The notes under the pieces: model-generated
The model's database searches: none
Seen by the model: the letters and a program-made list of their open reading frames with translations, nothing else
Told to the model about the DNA's origin: nothing
From: CAYVXT01 sp964455485
GTDB lineage: Bacteria; Patescibacteriota; Minisyncoccia; Phycocordibacterales; WO2-35-19
Direction of reading: 5' to 3'
DNA length: 15,448 bases
NCBI GenBank assembly: GCA_964455485.1
Contig: CAYVXT010000044.1
Span: 1 to 15,448 of the forward strand
Position numbers and translations under genes: made by a program
Shown here: one piece after another, positions 1 to 7,096 of the stretch
How positions within the stretch are numbered: the first letter of the stretch is position 1
How the letters are laid out: each line of letters opens with the position of its first letter

Positions 1-522
1 AGGCAACGCAAGCAAAACACCTATAAGTACACGCTGAGAAATGAAGGCAAATATAGGGCCTCCGATTACAAATAGTATATTGTGAGCAAATGCAAAAAAT
101 ACAAATGTTATCAAAAACGAATCTGGGATAATAAAATGTCTAATGTCATATATCGATATGAGTAAAATTGAAGCAAAAACACACAACAACAAAAAAGCTG
201 CGAGAGCGTTTGACCAATAAAATGTCCCACCCAATACTCCGTAAGAATTAGCTGCAAGTATAGCAAAAAAGCCCATCACTATTTCTGATATAAATGCACT
301 GAATGGGATCCTAGAGGAGCAATTCCTGCATTTTCCTCGAAGGAAAATAAAGGAAAATAGTGGCACCATTTCAAAGCTTTTTAAGACTTGATTACAAGAA
401 AAACAAAATGATCTGCCTTTAAGAAAATGGAGGCCAGTATTATATCTGTCTGCTACTACCGAGACGAAACTGCCCAAAGCGGCACCAAGCAAGAAAATTA
501 TAGCTCCAAACATATACTCCAT
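1..522 (-). CDS. pilD: Prepilin peptidase PilD, 3' end cut by window edge
   Basis: Inner-membrane aspartic protease and N-methylase that removes the leader of type IV prepilins after Gly and methylates the new N-terminal residue. Translating from the ATG at 522 gives 174 open codons to the edge. Visible are the opening helix with GSFVSVVADR (residues 17-26), two zinc-type cysteine pairs (C40/C43 and C65/C68, the second in RGKCRNC), and YDIRHFIIPD, which carries the first catalytic aspartate (D126, with D134 in the family's DxxxxxxxPD pattern). The second catalytic Asp (GxGDxK) lies beyond the window. The start is chosen because an ATG at 533 runs into TAA at once. A terminator separates the gene from the pilins, so it probably has its own promoter (TATAAT at 537-532). 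Substrates are presumably the two prepilins next door. Confidence 0.93.
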   Translation of the reverse strand, partial: MEYMFGAIIFLLGAALGSFVSVVADRYNTGLHFLKGRSFCFSCNQVLKSFEMVPLFSFIFLRGKCRNCSSRIPFSAFISEIVMGFFAILAANSYGVLGGTFYWSNALAAFLLLCVFASILLISIYDIRHFIIPDSFLITFVFFAFAHNILFVIGGPIFAFISQRVLIGVLLALP

Positions 523-531
523 TATTACTTC

Positions 532-537
532 ATTATA
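532..537 (-). promoter_or_regulatory. -10 hexamer of pilD, probably leaderless
   Basis: A perfect TATAAT on the minus strand ends 9 nt before the pilD ATG, so transcription would begin at or next to the start codon. No convincing -35 is seen. It lies downstream of the pilin terminator, where a new promoter is needed. The same spacing recurs at comF (9 nt) and pilN (8 nt). Confidence 0.5.
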
Positions 538-568
538 CCCTAAAAATTTTCCTCAAACACTCTCGCTG

Positions 569-610
569 TTAAAAACAAAAAACACCCATAAGGGTGTTTT
601 TTGTTTTTAA
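569..610. terminator. Strong intrinsic terminator between prepilin and pilD
   Basis: A perfect 19-bp inverted repeat (569-587 with 592-610) has an ACACCC/GGGTGT core, an ATAA loop and A/T-rich outer arms. It therefore supplies a U-tract in either direction. It lies 13 nt past the prepilin stop codon and ends that transcript before pilD, probably keeping abundant pilin mRNA apart from low-level peptidase mRNA. Confidence 0.92.
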
Positions 611-622
611 AGATATCGACGA

Positions 623-1117
623 CTAGCTACATGTAGTAGCACCCGCTGAAGCGTGAGCTGGAGTAGCTCCTGAAGTTACTCCTGTGTAAGAAGTTCCTGC
701 TGAGTTTTTATCTCTTGAAGCTCCGGCGCTATCCACGCACCATGCTCCAGATGATAAGCTAACTGCAACAGAATATGCACCACCCGCTGCGTTAATACCA
801 CAATCCATTGTCTGGCTTGTAGATGGGTAGTTGCTCAAAGTTACATATGGTACAACTGACGCATCGGCAAACATGGTGCTTGCACCAGAACAAGCTGCTA
901 CAGCAGAACCAGTTGTGCTGTATTTCTGACCTAAGTTATCATAAGCCACTTCTGCAGCTGCCCTAAGACCCGCCAATTGAGCCTTTGCCTTTGCATCATT
1001 TCCTTTTGATCTTGCACTATTAAGAGATGCTAGCACTACTGATGATAGGATACCGATGATGGCGATAACGACCAACAATTCGATAAGTGTAAAACCTTTA
1101 TTTCTTAATTGATTCAT
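623..1117 (-). CDS. Type IV prepilin, short leader (PilA-like, 164 aa)
   Basis: Structural or minor pilin subunit. The leader MNQLRNKG precedes the PilD cleavage site G8|F9, followed by FTLIELLVVIAIIGILSSVVLASLNSA in the usual order, with the conserved Glu at E13 (mature position 5). This forms the N-terminal hydrophobic helix. The globular part is small, rich in Ser/Ala/Gly, and carries four cysteines (C76, C106, C127, C163) that line up with four in the neighbouring prepilin. The motif GAWCVDSAGASR (residues 124-135) is shared between the two. It is the last gene before the terminator, and its 139-nt upstream gap holds its own promoter candidates, so it can be expressed independently and may be the major pilin. 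That ranking is inference. Confidence 0.95.
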   Translation of the reverse strand: MNQLRNKGFTLIELLVVIAIIGILSSVVLASLNSARSKGNDAKAKAQLAGLRAAAEVAYDNLGQKYSTTGSAVAACSGASTMFADASVVPYVTLSNYPSTSQTMDCGINAAGGAYSVAVSLSSGAWCVDSAGASRDKNSAGTSYTGVTSGATPAHASAGATTCS

Positions 1118-1256
1118 AATTTTAATATAATCTAACTAATTTGCTCTCTCGAGAGAGAAGCTTGGACTCTATCGACCTTATTAATTTTAAAAGCAAGCTT
1201 AGTGTAATTATAGGTAATCCACTAAATTTATTAATATTTATATGTGGATAACCCCT
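1118..1256 (-). promoter_or_regulatory. Leader/promoter region of the terminal prepilin, with perfect 14-bp palindrome
   Basis: The gap between the two prepilin genes holds two -10 candidates on the minus strand: TATAAT at 1212-1207 (leader of about 83 nt) and TATATT at 1129-1124, only 6 nt before the ATG. Between them is the uninterrupted palindrome CTCTCTCGAGAGAG (1144-1157), which would sit at about -20 to -35 relative to the proximal promoter or in the leader of the distal one. It could be an operator or a loopless RNA fold. No terminator is seen, so read-through from upstream is also possible. Confidence 0.45.
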
Positions 1257-1733
1257 TTATGGACAAACAGTACCATTTGTTGGTGTGCCAGTGACTTTAC
1301 GAGAAGCTCCTGTACTATCAACGCACCAGTATTGATTTGCGTTATATAACGTGGCTTTAACAGCATATCTTCTGCCACTCGAATCTGTACTACAATACAC
1401 TTGTGTAAACTCCGGTAGGTTAGCTGAGTCTATATATACACTTGGACTTCCGTCTTGAGGATCCACACTTTTAAATATGCTTGTATTATCATTGCAACTG
1501 TTAGTATCTGGACCATAACCACCGTGGTTAGAAAAATACAACTGTGCAGCAGTACGAAAACCATTGAGTTGTTGAAGAATTTTAGAGTCATACCCACGAG
1601 ATTGTGATTCTGTAAGACTGGCAAGTATTATGGTGGCCAAAATTCCTATAATCGCGATCGCAACCAAGAGCTCAATCAAGGTAAAACCTGTTTTTTTATT
1701 TCTACCAAAAGTACTACGCTTTTTATTATTCAT
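1257..1733 (-). CDS. Type IV prepilin, longer basic leader (158 aa)
   Basis: Second pilin-like subunit. The start is put at the ATG at 1733. A GTG at 1760 would add nine residues, but the 1733 start already gives a basic leader (MNNKKRSTFGRNKKTG) ending at G16|F17. The helix FTLIELLVAIAIIGILATIILASL follows, with E21 as mature Glu5. Four cysteines (C80, C114, C137, C157) match the spacing pattern of the other prepilin, and NQYWCVDSTGASR (residues 133-145) is the shared signature. The protein ends two residues after the last Cys, so a C-terminal disulfide-bonded loop is likely. It follows pilC by 32 nt with no terminator, so it is probably co-transcribed with the motor genes. It may be a minor pilin. 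Confidence 0.93.
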   Translation of the reverse strand: MNNKKRSTFGRNKKTGFTLIELLVAIAIIGILATIILASLTESQSRGYDSKILQQLNGFRTAAQLYFSNHGGYGPDTNSCNDNTSIFKSVDPQDGSPSVYIDSANLPEFTQVYCSTDSSGRRYAVKATLYNANQYWCVDSTGASRKVTGTPTNGTVCP

Positions 1734-1765
1734 ATCATTAATTTTAATAAACTTTATCACTAAAT

Positions 1766-2974
1766 TTATTGCACTCCTCCAGCAATATTGTAAATTGGCA
1801 TAAGTACTGAGGCAAGCAAAATACCAACACCAAGACCAAGAGCCACGATCATAACAGGCTCAATAAGTCCAACCAAAGTATCAACCGCATTTATTACTTC
1901 GCGCTGATAAAAGGCGGACATGGTTTTAAGAATGTTGCCAAGCTCTCCAGACTCTTCCCCCACCTTCACCATTTGCACCAAAATACCCGGCATTTCATCA
2001 TACTCTCCGAGAGCTACAGATAAGGCTTGCCCTGACTTAACTTTTGAAAGCGAGGAATTGAAAATATCTTTATAAGTCTGATTATCTATAAGTGAGGCAG
2101 TAACTTCGATAGCTTTGAGCATAGGTATACCAGACATAACCATAGTACTCATGTTGTCAGCAAACCGCGAAAGATAAAGTTTGCGATAAAGGTCGCCTAA
2201 ATATGGTATGAATAGTCGTGCATTTGAAATAGTTCGTTTCCCCTCTTCAGTCCGCCCATACCAAATACCGACGACAGCAAAAACAATGATGCCGATTAGC
2301 ATAAATGGCCAGTTGTGGACAAACAAATCACTAACCCAGAAAACAATTTTGGTATATATTGGCACTTCTTGACCTGACTCTTTGATGATGACGCCAATTT
2401 TTGGCACAATCACTGTAAACATAAGCACCATCACAGCAAAAAAGGTGAATATAACGAAAGCTGGATATATCAAAGCATTTTTTGCCTTTGAAGAAACTTC
2501 ATAGTTTCGGTCCATATAGTCAGCTAGGTAAGCAAATGATTGATCAATACGTCCAGATTCTTCACCTGACTTAACCATGTTTACATAAAAATCAGAAAAT
2601 ATGTCCGGGTGCTTTGCGAGAGCTGCAGAAATAGAAGCACCTCCTTGCAAATCATTTACTATTTCAAGCATGTGGCGGCGTAATGTAGGATTTTCTGCTT
2701 CAGAGGCAATAAGCTTGAAGATCCTCAAAGCGGAGACCTGAGATTGAAATAGAATTGAGAGCTGCCTCGAAAGAATAACAACATCTTTATTGGAAACTCT
2801 GTTAAAAAATGGAATTTTTTTAAGGAGGTCATCATCTTCTTCTTTTGGTTTGATTGAAGATACAGCCAAACCTCTTGATTGAAGTGAAGCAATAGCAACA
2901 TCCTGGCTAAAAGCTTCGATTTCACCCTCGACTCTCTCACCCGAACTATTTACTGATTTATAAAGGAAAAGCAT
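1766..2974 (-). CDS. pilC: Type IV pilus inner-membrane platform protein PilC
   Basis: Polytopic platform (T2SS F family) that the PilB and PilT motors are thought to turn, moving pilins into or out of the fibre. The 402-residue length is typical. The N-terminal region (LYKSVNSSGERVEGEIEA, then QSRGLAVSSI) is the family's cytoplasmic extension. Two copies of the T2SSF domain follow, each with LSRQLSIL/SRFADNMSTMV...SGIP starts and the repeated V(K)SGEESGR / VGEESGEL motif. Hydrophobic segments follow each repeat (about 168-195, 222-240 and 372-395). The ATG lies 4 nt after the pilT stop, so translation is likely coupled to pilT. Confidence 0.96.
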   Translation of the reverse strand: MLFLYKSVNSSGERVEGEIEAFSQDVAIASLQSRGLAVSSIKPKEEDDDLLKKIPFFNRVSNKDVVILSRQLSILFQSQVSALRIFKLIASEAENPTLRRHMLEIVNDLQGGASISAALAKHPDIFSDFYVNMVKSGEESGRIDQSFAYLADYMDRNYEVSSKAKNALIYPAFVIFTFFAVMVLMFTVIVPKIGVIIKESGQEVPIYTKIVFWVSDLFVHNWPFMLIGIIVFAVVGIWYGRTEEGKRTISNARLFIPYLGDLYRKLYLSRFADNMSTMVMSGIPMLKAIEVTASLIDNQTYKDIFNSSLSKVKSGQALSVALGEYDEMPGILVQMVKVGEESGELGNILKTMSAFYQREVINAVDTLVGLIEPVMIVALGLGVGILLASVLMPIYNIAGGVQ

Positions 2975-2978
2975 ATTT

Positions 2979-4028
2979 TTAAAGCATTTTTTCTAGGGCA
3001 CGTGGGTTTGTTGAATACATGTAAGCATTTTCCAAAGTGATTTCGCCCTTATTTACTTTTTCTACTAAACAACGGTTGAAGTCGATCATACCTTCTTGTG
3101 ATCCAGTCTCTATTACAGTGTTCAACTCATGTGTTCTTTTGTCACGTATAAGGTTTGAAACTGCGGCAGTATTTATCATGAGTTCGTAGGCTGGAGTCAA
3201 ACCACCAGAAATTTTTGGAACAAGTCTTTGAGAAAAAATACCTGATAGTGAAGCCGCAAGCTGGATCCTGATTTGACTTTGTTGATCTGCAGGGAAGTTG
3301 TCTATTATACGATCGACCGACTGAGCAGCATTGTTTGTGTGAAGAGTTGAAAACACCAAGTGACCAGTCTCAGCAGCAGACACTGCGGTCGCCATAGTAT
3401 CAGGATCACGCATTTCACCAACCATTATCACATTTACATCGGCTCGAAAACAGTCGTGCAAAGCTGTAGCAAATCCTGGAGTATCGATCCCTACCCCTCG
3501 CTGGTGTATCACTGATTTGTTTTGTGTAAACAAATATTCGATAGGGTCTTCTATTGTAATAATATTTTCAAGCCTCTCAGAATTTATTATTTCAATCAAC
3601 GAGGCAAGTGTTGTTGATTTTCCGTGACCAGTTGGACCCACCACCAAAAAGAAACCAGCTCTTAAACGAGCGAAGTTTGCAAGTTGATCTGGTAAATTTA
3701 ACTCCGAGAGAGTTGGGATCTTTTTGGGAATATGCCTCAATGCAATGCACACTCTTTGCTGGTCAATATAAACGTGAGCACGGAACCTGTCATTTGTATG
3801 GGAATACGCAAAGTCTGCACTCTGATTTTGTTTGAGAGAAGTTTTTTTAGTATCAGAAAGCATGTTATCCAAAATATCTTGAATAACAGCTTTGGTAAAT
3901 TTAGGGTATTTTAGAAGTGGCACAAGCTGACCAGAAATCCTAACAAAAGGATGCCTTTCCTCTGAGAGGTGGAGGTCTGAAGCACCTTCTTTTATGCACA
4001 AATCTACAAGCTTGTCTAAATCTTCCAT
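2979..4028 (-). CDS. pilT: Pilus retraction ATPase PilT
   Basis: Hexameric cytoplasmic motor that depolymerises the pilus. The 349-residue length is typical. The N-terminal domain begins KLVDLCIKEGASDLHL. The C-terminal ATPase domain has Walker A GPTGHGKST (131-139), an Asp box TIEDPIEY (158-165), Walker B VIMVGE (200-205) and the His box TGHLVFSTLHTN (221-232). Near the end, AVSNLIRDKRTHEL corresponds to the AIRNLIRE motif typical of PilT and needed for retraction, which separates it from PilB. Walker A has His135 where Ser is usual (GPTGSGKS). The Walker B lead-in is ADVNVIMVGE rather than DPDVILVGE. It lies 9 nt after the receiver gene and 4 nt before pilC. Confidence 0.96.
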   Translation of the reverse strand: MEDLDKLVDLCIKEGASDLHLSEERHPFVRISGQLVPLLKYPKFTKAVIQDILDNMLSDTKKTSLKQNQSADFAYSHTNDRFRAHVYIDQQRVCIALRHIPKKIPTLSELNLPDQLANFARLRAGFFLVVGPTGHGKSTTLASLIEIINSERLENIITIEDPIEYLFTQNKSVIHQRGVGIDTPGFATALHDCFRADVNVIMVGEMRDPDTMATAVSAAETGHLVFSTLHTNNAAQSVDRIIDNFPADQQSQIRIQLAASLSGIFSQRLVPKISGGLTPAYELMINTAAVSNLIRDKRTHELNTVIETGSQEGMIDFNRCLVEKVNKGEITLENAYMYSTNPRALEKML

Positions 4029-4037
4029 ATGATAACT

Positions 4038-4424
4038 TTATTCTTTTAATATTTCTGAAACTTGCTTTACGACTTCCGATGGAGTAGCAGCAGATTTCAC
4101 TATATAACCTCGAACTCCTAACGCCTTAGAGTCATTTATATCCTTCTCATCATTTTGGTTTGTAAGCATAAGTATAGGAACTTCGGGTATTAGTTTTTGT
4201 TTCCTAATTTCTGCCAAAATTTCCATACCACTCATTGCTGGTATAACTATATCTAAAAGCAAAAGACCGGGTTTCAAACCACCTTTTAGAGCATCGAGTA
4301 AAGTTTGACCTGATTTGTATGCCTCAGCATCTATCCCTACCTGCTTGAATTTGGTCAAATACATATTTACCAAAAAATCATCATCATCTACTATTACAAC
4401 TTTTGTTTTTATTTCATCGGCCAT
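4038..4424 (-). CDS. Stand-alone CheY-like receiver protein
   Basis: A 128-residue single-domain response regulator with no output domain. The acidic pocket is VVIVDDDD (9-16), the phospho-acceptor Asp is D58 in LLLLDIVIP, the switch Thr is T88 in ILMLTN and the conserved Lys is K110 in GYIVKS. Such receivers act by protein contact, as PilG/PilH do for twitching motility, not by binding DNA. It sits between pilB (72 nt upstream) and pilT (9 nt downstream), which suggests that it tunes motor activity or polarity. That role is inferred from position. No histidine kinase is visible in the window, so the phosphodonor is unknown. Confidence 0.93.
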   Translation of the reverse strand: MADEIKTKVVIVDDDDFLVNMYLTKFKQVGIDAEAYKSGQTLLDALKGGLKPGLLLLDIVIPAMSGMEILAEIRKQKLIPEVPILMLTNQNDEKDINDSKALGVRGYIVKSAATPSEVVKQVSEILKE

Positions 4425-4452
4425 GTAAGTATTATTAAAAGATAGTAAGTTT

Positions 4453-4458
4453 ATTATA
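4453..4458 (-). promoter_or_regulatory. Internal -10 (TATAAT) before the receiver-pilT-pilC segment
   Basis: A perfect TATAAT on the minus strand lies in the 72-nt gap between pilB and the receiver gene and would give a leader of roughly 22 nt. The -35 is weak (a TTGAAT is present, but only 14 nt upstream). No terminator is seen after pilB, so this would be an extra internal promoter that lets the retraction and regulator genes be set apart from pilB. Confidence 0.4.
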
Positions 4459-4496
4459 ACCTACTCAAATACATTCAACTTGCTCGGTTGTTGATA

Positions 4497-6263
4497 TTAC
4501 AGATTGTTATACTCCTCAAATGGAATAACGCGATCAAAAACCTTGATTATTGCGTCATCTTTCATGGTAAGCATACCTTTTGCCCGTGCATGCTTCCATA
4601 TTTCCTGCTCTGTTGGTGATTTGAGGATTATATTTTGTATATCTTTATCAACTTCCAACACTTCCATCACCGCCACTCGACCCTGGACACCGGCAGGACA
4701 GTTTGGCATAGGAGCAATTTCATAAACTTCCTCCTTGAGTGGCACACTTTTTCGATATTCGAGTGGTAAATCTTCAAACTGCTTTTCGATCATCATTTTT
4801 ATACCAGGGTCCATCTTTCTTGCCTTGCCTCCACCTTCACAAAATGACCTTGCCAAACGTTGGGCTATTGCCACAACCAAAGTTGGAGCGATCAAATACG
4901 GATCTACACCCATATCTACAAGCCTAGGTATTGCTCCAATAGCAGTATTTGTGTGAATAGTTGAAAACACTAAGTGACCAGTAAGAGCTGCCTGGATAGC
5001 AAGCTGCGCTGTTTCCTTATCTCGGATCTCACCCACCATTATGATATCTGGGTCCTGCCTCAAGGTAGTTCTTAAACCTGATGCAAATGTATAGCCGATT
5101 TCAGGTCTTACTTGGGATTGGCTCATGCCTTCCATGTTGTATTCGATAGGATCCTCTAGAGAAAGTACGTTTTTATGATCTTTATCAACTTCATTTAGCA
5201 TGGAATAAAGAGTGGTAGATTTACCAGAACCAGTAGGACCACAAATCAATATAAGACCGTATGGCTTGTTGATTGCGTTCATTATTTTTTGCAAATTTGG
5301 TTTGCTTATACCAAGCTCCGCAAGTTTGCGAATACCTTTTTCTTGGTCCAAAATACGGATCACCACTTTTTCTCCAAAGTATGTTGGGAATGTAGAGACA
5401 CGAAAGTCTATTTTTCTTGTGTTAAGTTTGGCTGAAAAGCGACCGTCTTGTGGTTTTCGTTTTTCGTCCAACCTCATGTTCGACATTATTTTTATACGAG
5501 CTACTACTGCCGAATGTACACGGCTTGGAAGCACCAGGGAGGTGTTCATTATCCCATCCACCCTAAACCTTATGCGGACATTAGAGGCAGTTGGTTCTAT
5601 GTGGATGTCAGACGCTCTTCCATCGGTAGCGTAACGTAAAATGGTAGCTACAATTTTGGTGACTGGAGCATTTTTAATAACTTCAACTCCATCTTGGCTT
5701 TCTAAATTGCTAAGATTGTTTTCGTCTTCAACTTCTTCAACCTCCTTCTTTTTATCTTTCTTAGAGCCCTCGTCATCAGAACGAGACTCGGTCATAAACT
5801 CAACTTCAAGTTCAGAAAGTGCTTTTGTAACTTCACCAGAAAGCCCTTTGTACAGTTTGATAACTTTATCAAAATCAGCCTCAGATATAAGAAATGTTTT
5901 GAAAGGCAAATTAACTTTTGATGATATGAAATTTAGAGCATCCCCCGCTGACATGTTATCAGGATCAACCACGCCAACTTCTAGTACCCCATTATTTAAA
6001 GCAATGGGTACAATTTTGTAATAAACGGCAGCTTCCTCTGGTATATAGTCGAGCACCTTACCGGTGATCTGAGAAGAATCGATGCCACGAATCGGCACTG
6101 AGTAATAGTCGCCTTTAGCTTTCAAAATATCTTCTTCGCTTATACCCAAAGACATCAAAACATCATCAATGTTTTGCTCGGCTCCTCCCGTTTTTTCACG
6201 TATAGACGCAAGGTCTTTCGCCTCGATTATTCCTTTTTTCACGAGAACGTCTAAGATACTCAT
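4497..6263 (-). CDS. pilB: Pilus extension ATPase PilB
   Basis: Hexameric motor that drives pilus polymerisation. The start is placed at the ATG at 6263 (588 aa). A TTG three codons earlier is possible but unneeded. The N-terminal MshEN-like domain covers roughly residues 1-145. A highly charged linker at about 155-190 is followed by the GspE/PilB ATPase domain from ASDIHIEP (217-224). Seen are Walker A GPTGSGKST (342-350), Asp box LEDPIEY, Walker B IIMVGE (407-412) and His box GHLVFSTIHTN (429-439). The usual four-cysteine zinc site is reduced: only C475 (SFCEGGG) and C522 (PNCPAG) remain, each where a CxxC pair is expected, so zinc binding is doubtful. It follows the PilP-like gene by 12 nt. 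Confidence 0.96.
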   Translation of the reverse strand: MSILDVLVKKGIIEAKDLASIREKTGGAEQNIDDVLMSLGISEEDILKAKGDYYSVPIRGIDSSQITGKVLDYIPEEAAVYYKIVPIALNNGVLEVGVVDPDNMSAGDALNFISSKVNLPFKTFLISEADFDKVIKLYKGLSGEVTKALSELEVEFMTESRSDDEGSKKDKKKEVEEVEDENNLSNLESQDGVEVIKNAPVTKIVATILRYATDGRASDIHIEPTASNVRIRFRVDGIMNTSLVLPSRVHSAVVARIKIMSNMRLDEKRKPQDGRFSAKLNTRKIDFRVSTFPTYFGEKVVIRILDQEKGIRKLAELGISKPNLQKIMNAINKPYGLILICGPTGSGKSTTLYSMLNEVDKDHKNVLSLEDPIEYNMEGMSQSQVRPEIGYTFASGLRTTLRQDPDIIMVGEIRDKETAQLAIQAALTGHLVFSTIHTNTAIGAIPRLVDMGVDPYLIAPTLVVAIAQRLARSFCEGGGKARKMDPGIKMMIEKQFEDLPLEYRKSVPLKEEVYEIAPMPNCPAGVQGRVAVMEVLEVDKDIQNIILKSPTEQEIWKHARAKGMLTMKDDAIIKVFDRVIPFEEYNNL

Positions 6264-6275
6264 ATCAAACAAATA

Positions 6276-6551
6276 TTAACTTGCAAAAGGATTTTTTTTG
6301 CCCACTGGAAGTTGTGGCAGTGGTACCTCAATGCTTTTGAGAGAACGCATTTTAGGTTCATCAAAAACAGATAAATCAAAATTGATCGCTTGCACTTGAC
6401 CCAACACAGCCTGGACTCTGGCACTTGCAGTAAAGTTGGCATCATCGAAAGTTTCAAGCTCACTCATAAAAATGCTCTTATAAGCAACTATGAGAAGTCC
6501 GATGAGTAGGGCAATCAACAGATTTGTACGAGCTTTTTTAGAATTTTTCAT
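6276..6551 (-). CDS. Short single-pass membrane protein, PilP-like position and ending
   Basis: A 91-residue protein with a basic N-terminus (KNSKKAR), one hydrophobic helix (about residues 10-26) and an extra-cytoplasmic part that ends in LPVGKKNPFAS. It starts 1 nt after the pilO stop and ends 12 nt before pilB, exactly where pilP stands in classical pilMNOP operons. The closing GKKNPF resembles the RRDPF stretch near the N-terminus of PilP's structured domain, but no lipobox cysteine and no beta-domain are present. It is best read as a reduced PilP analogue or an extra inner-membrane subunit that binds PilN/PilO. With no secretin to dock to, the lost C-terminal domain would make sense. Function is inferred. 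Confidence 0.75.
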   Translation of the reverse strand: MKNSKKARTNLLIALLIGLLIVAYKSIFMSELETFDDANFTASARVQAVLGQVQAINFDLSVFDEPKMRSLKSIEVPLPQLPVGKKNPFAS

Positions 6552-6552
6552 G

Positions 6553-7095
6553 TTATTTAAACCAATATGTTTCGAATTCGATCACGAAATTATACAAGCC
6601 TTTGGTTTGAGGTGTGATGCGTACTGAGCTCACATCCAAAATCCTAAGACTTTTTTCAAGATCATCTGTAAATTTTCTGAAATTCTCATAAGTCGAAATG
6701 AAACCGAAACCGATTATTGATGTTTGGTATGGATTTGGCTGAGCACCATCTGCTATTGCGCCCGGCAACGACTGACTTACTTCGCTTGAAATAATATTGT
6801 CTATAGATATTCCATATTTTGCGGCAACTGTATCAATTTGGGATACCAAGGCTACCGATGATGGACTCTTTGGAAGTAGAGTTTCAATCTCTTTCTTGCT
6901 GGCTTCTGGAATAGAGGCATATGCTTGCTCTAATTGGCTTTTTTTGGACTCAATTGTAGCCACTGTCGCTAAAGCATCTTCATACACCTGCTTTTGATCC
7001 ATGATAGCAAAAAGTTCGTTGTACATTGGATATGTGAAAGCATACGCGATTGCGAGTGCTAAAACTATATACATTGTTCCGCTTGTACTGTTCAT
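6553..7095 (-). CDS. pilO: Type IV pilus alignment protein PilO
   Basis: A 180-residue bitopic protein with a short cytoplasmic tail, one hydrophobic helix (about 7-22) and a coiled coil (about 30-70, with LEQAYASIPEASKKEIETLLPKSP in the usual PilO arrangement). A ferredoxin-like domain ends in a strand with VRITPQTKGLYNFVIEFETYWF. PilO pairs with PilN in the inner membrane and links the cytoplasmic PilM ring to the periplasmic or cell-surface side. The LLP...VALVSQIDTVAAKYGI pattern is characteristic of PilO. It starts 1 nt after the pilN stop and ends 1 nt before the next ATG, which indicates tight translational coupling. Confidence 0.88.
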   Translation of the reverse strand: MNSTSGTMYIVLALAIAYAFTYPMYNELFAIMDQKQVYEDALATVATIESKKSQLEQAYASIPEASKKEIETLLPKSPSSVALVSQIDTVAAKYGISIDNIISSEVSQSLPGAIADGAQPNPYQTSIIGFGFISTYENFRKFTDDLEKSLRILDVSSVRITPQTKGLYNFVIEFETYWFK

Positions 7096-7096
7096 G

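Noticed and set aside
5212..5634. 140-codon open frame on the plus strand
   Set aside because: It lies wholly antisense to the conserved PilB ATPase domain and has no recognisable domain; it reflects codon bias of the opposite strand.
5641..6021. 126-codon Ser/Thr-rich open frame on the plus strand
   Set aside because: Antisense to the charged linker and N-terminal domain of PilB; the Ser-rich composition mirrors Glu/Asp codons on the real strand.
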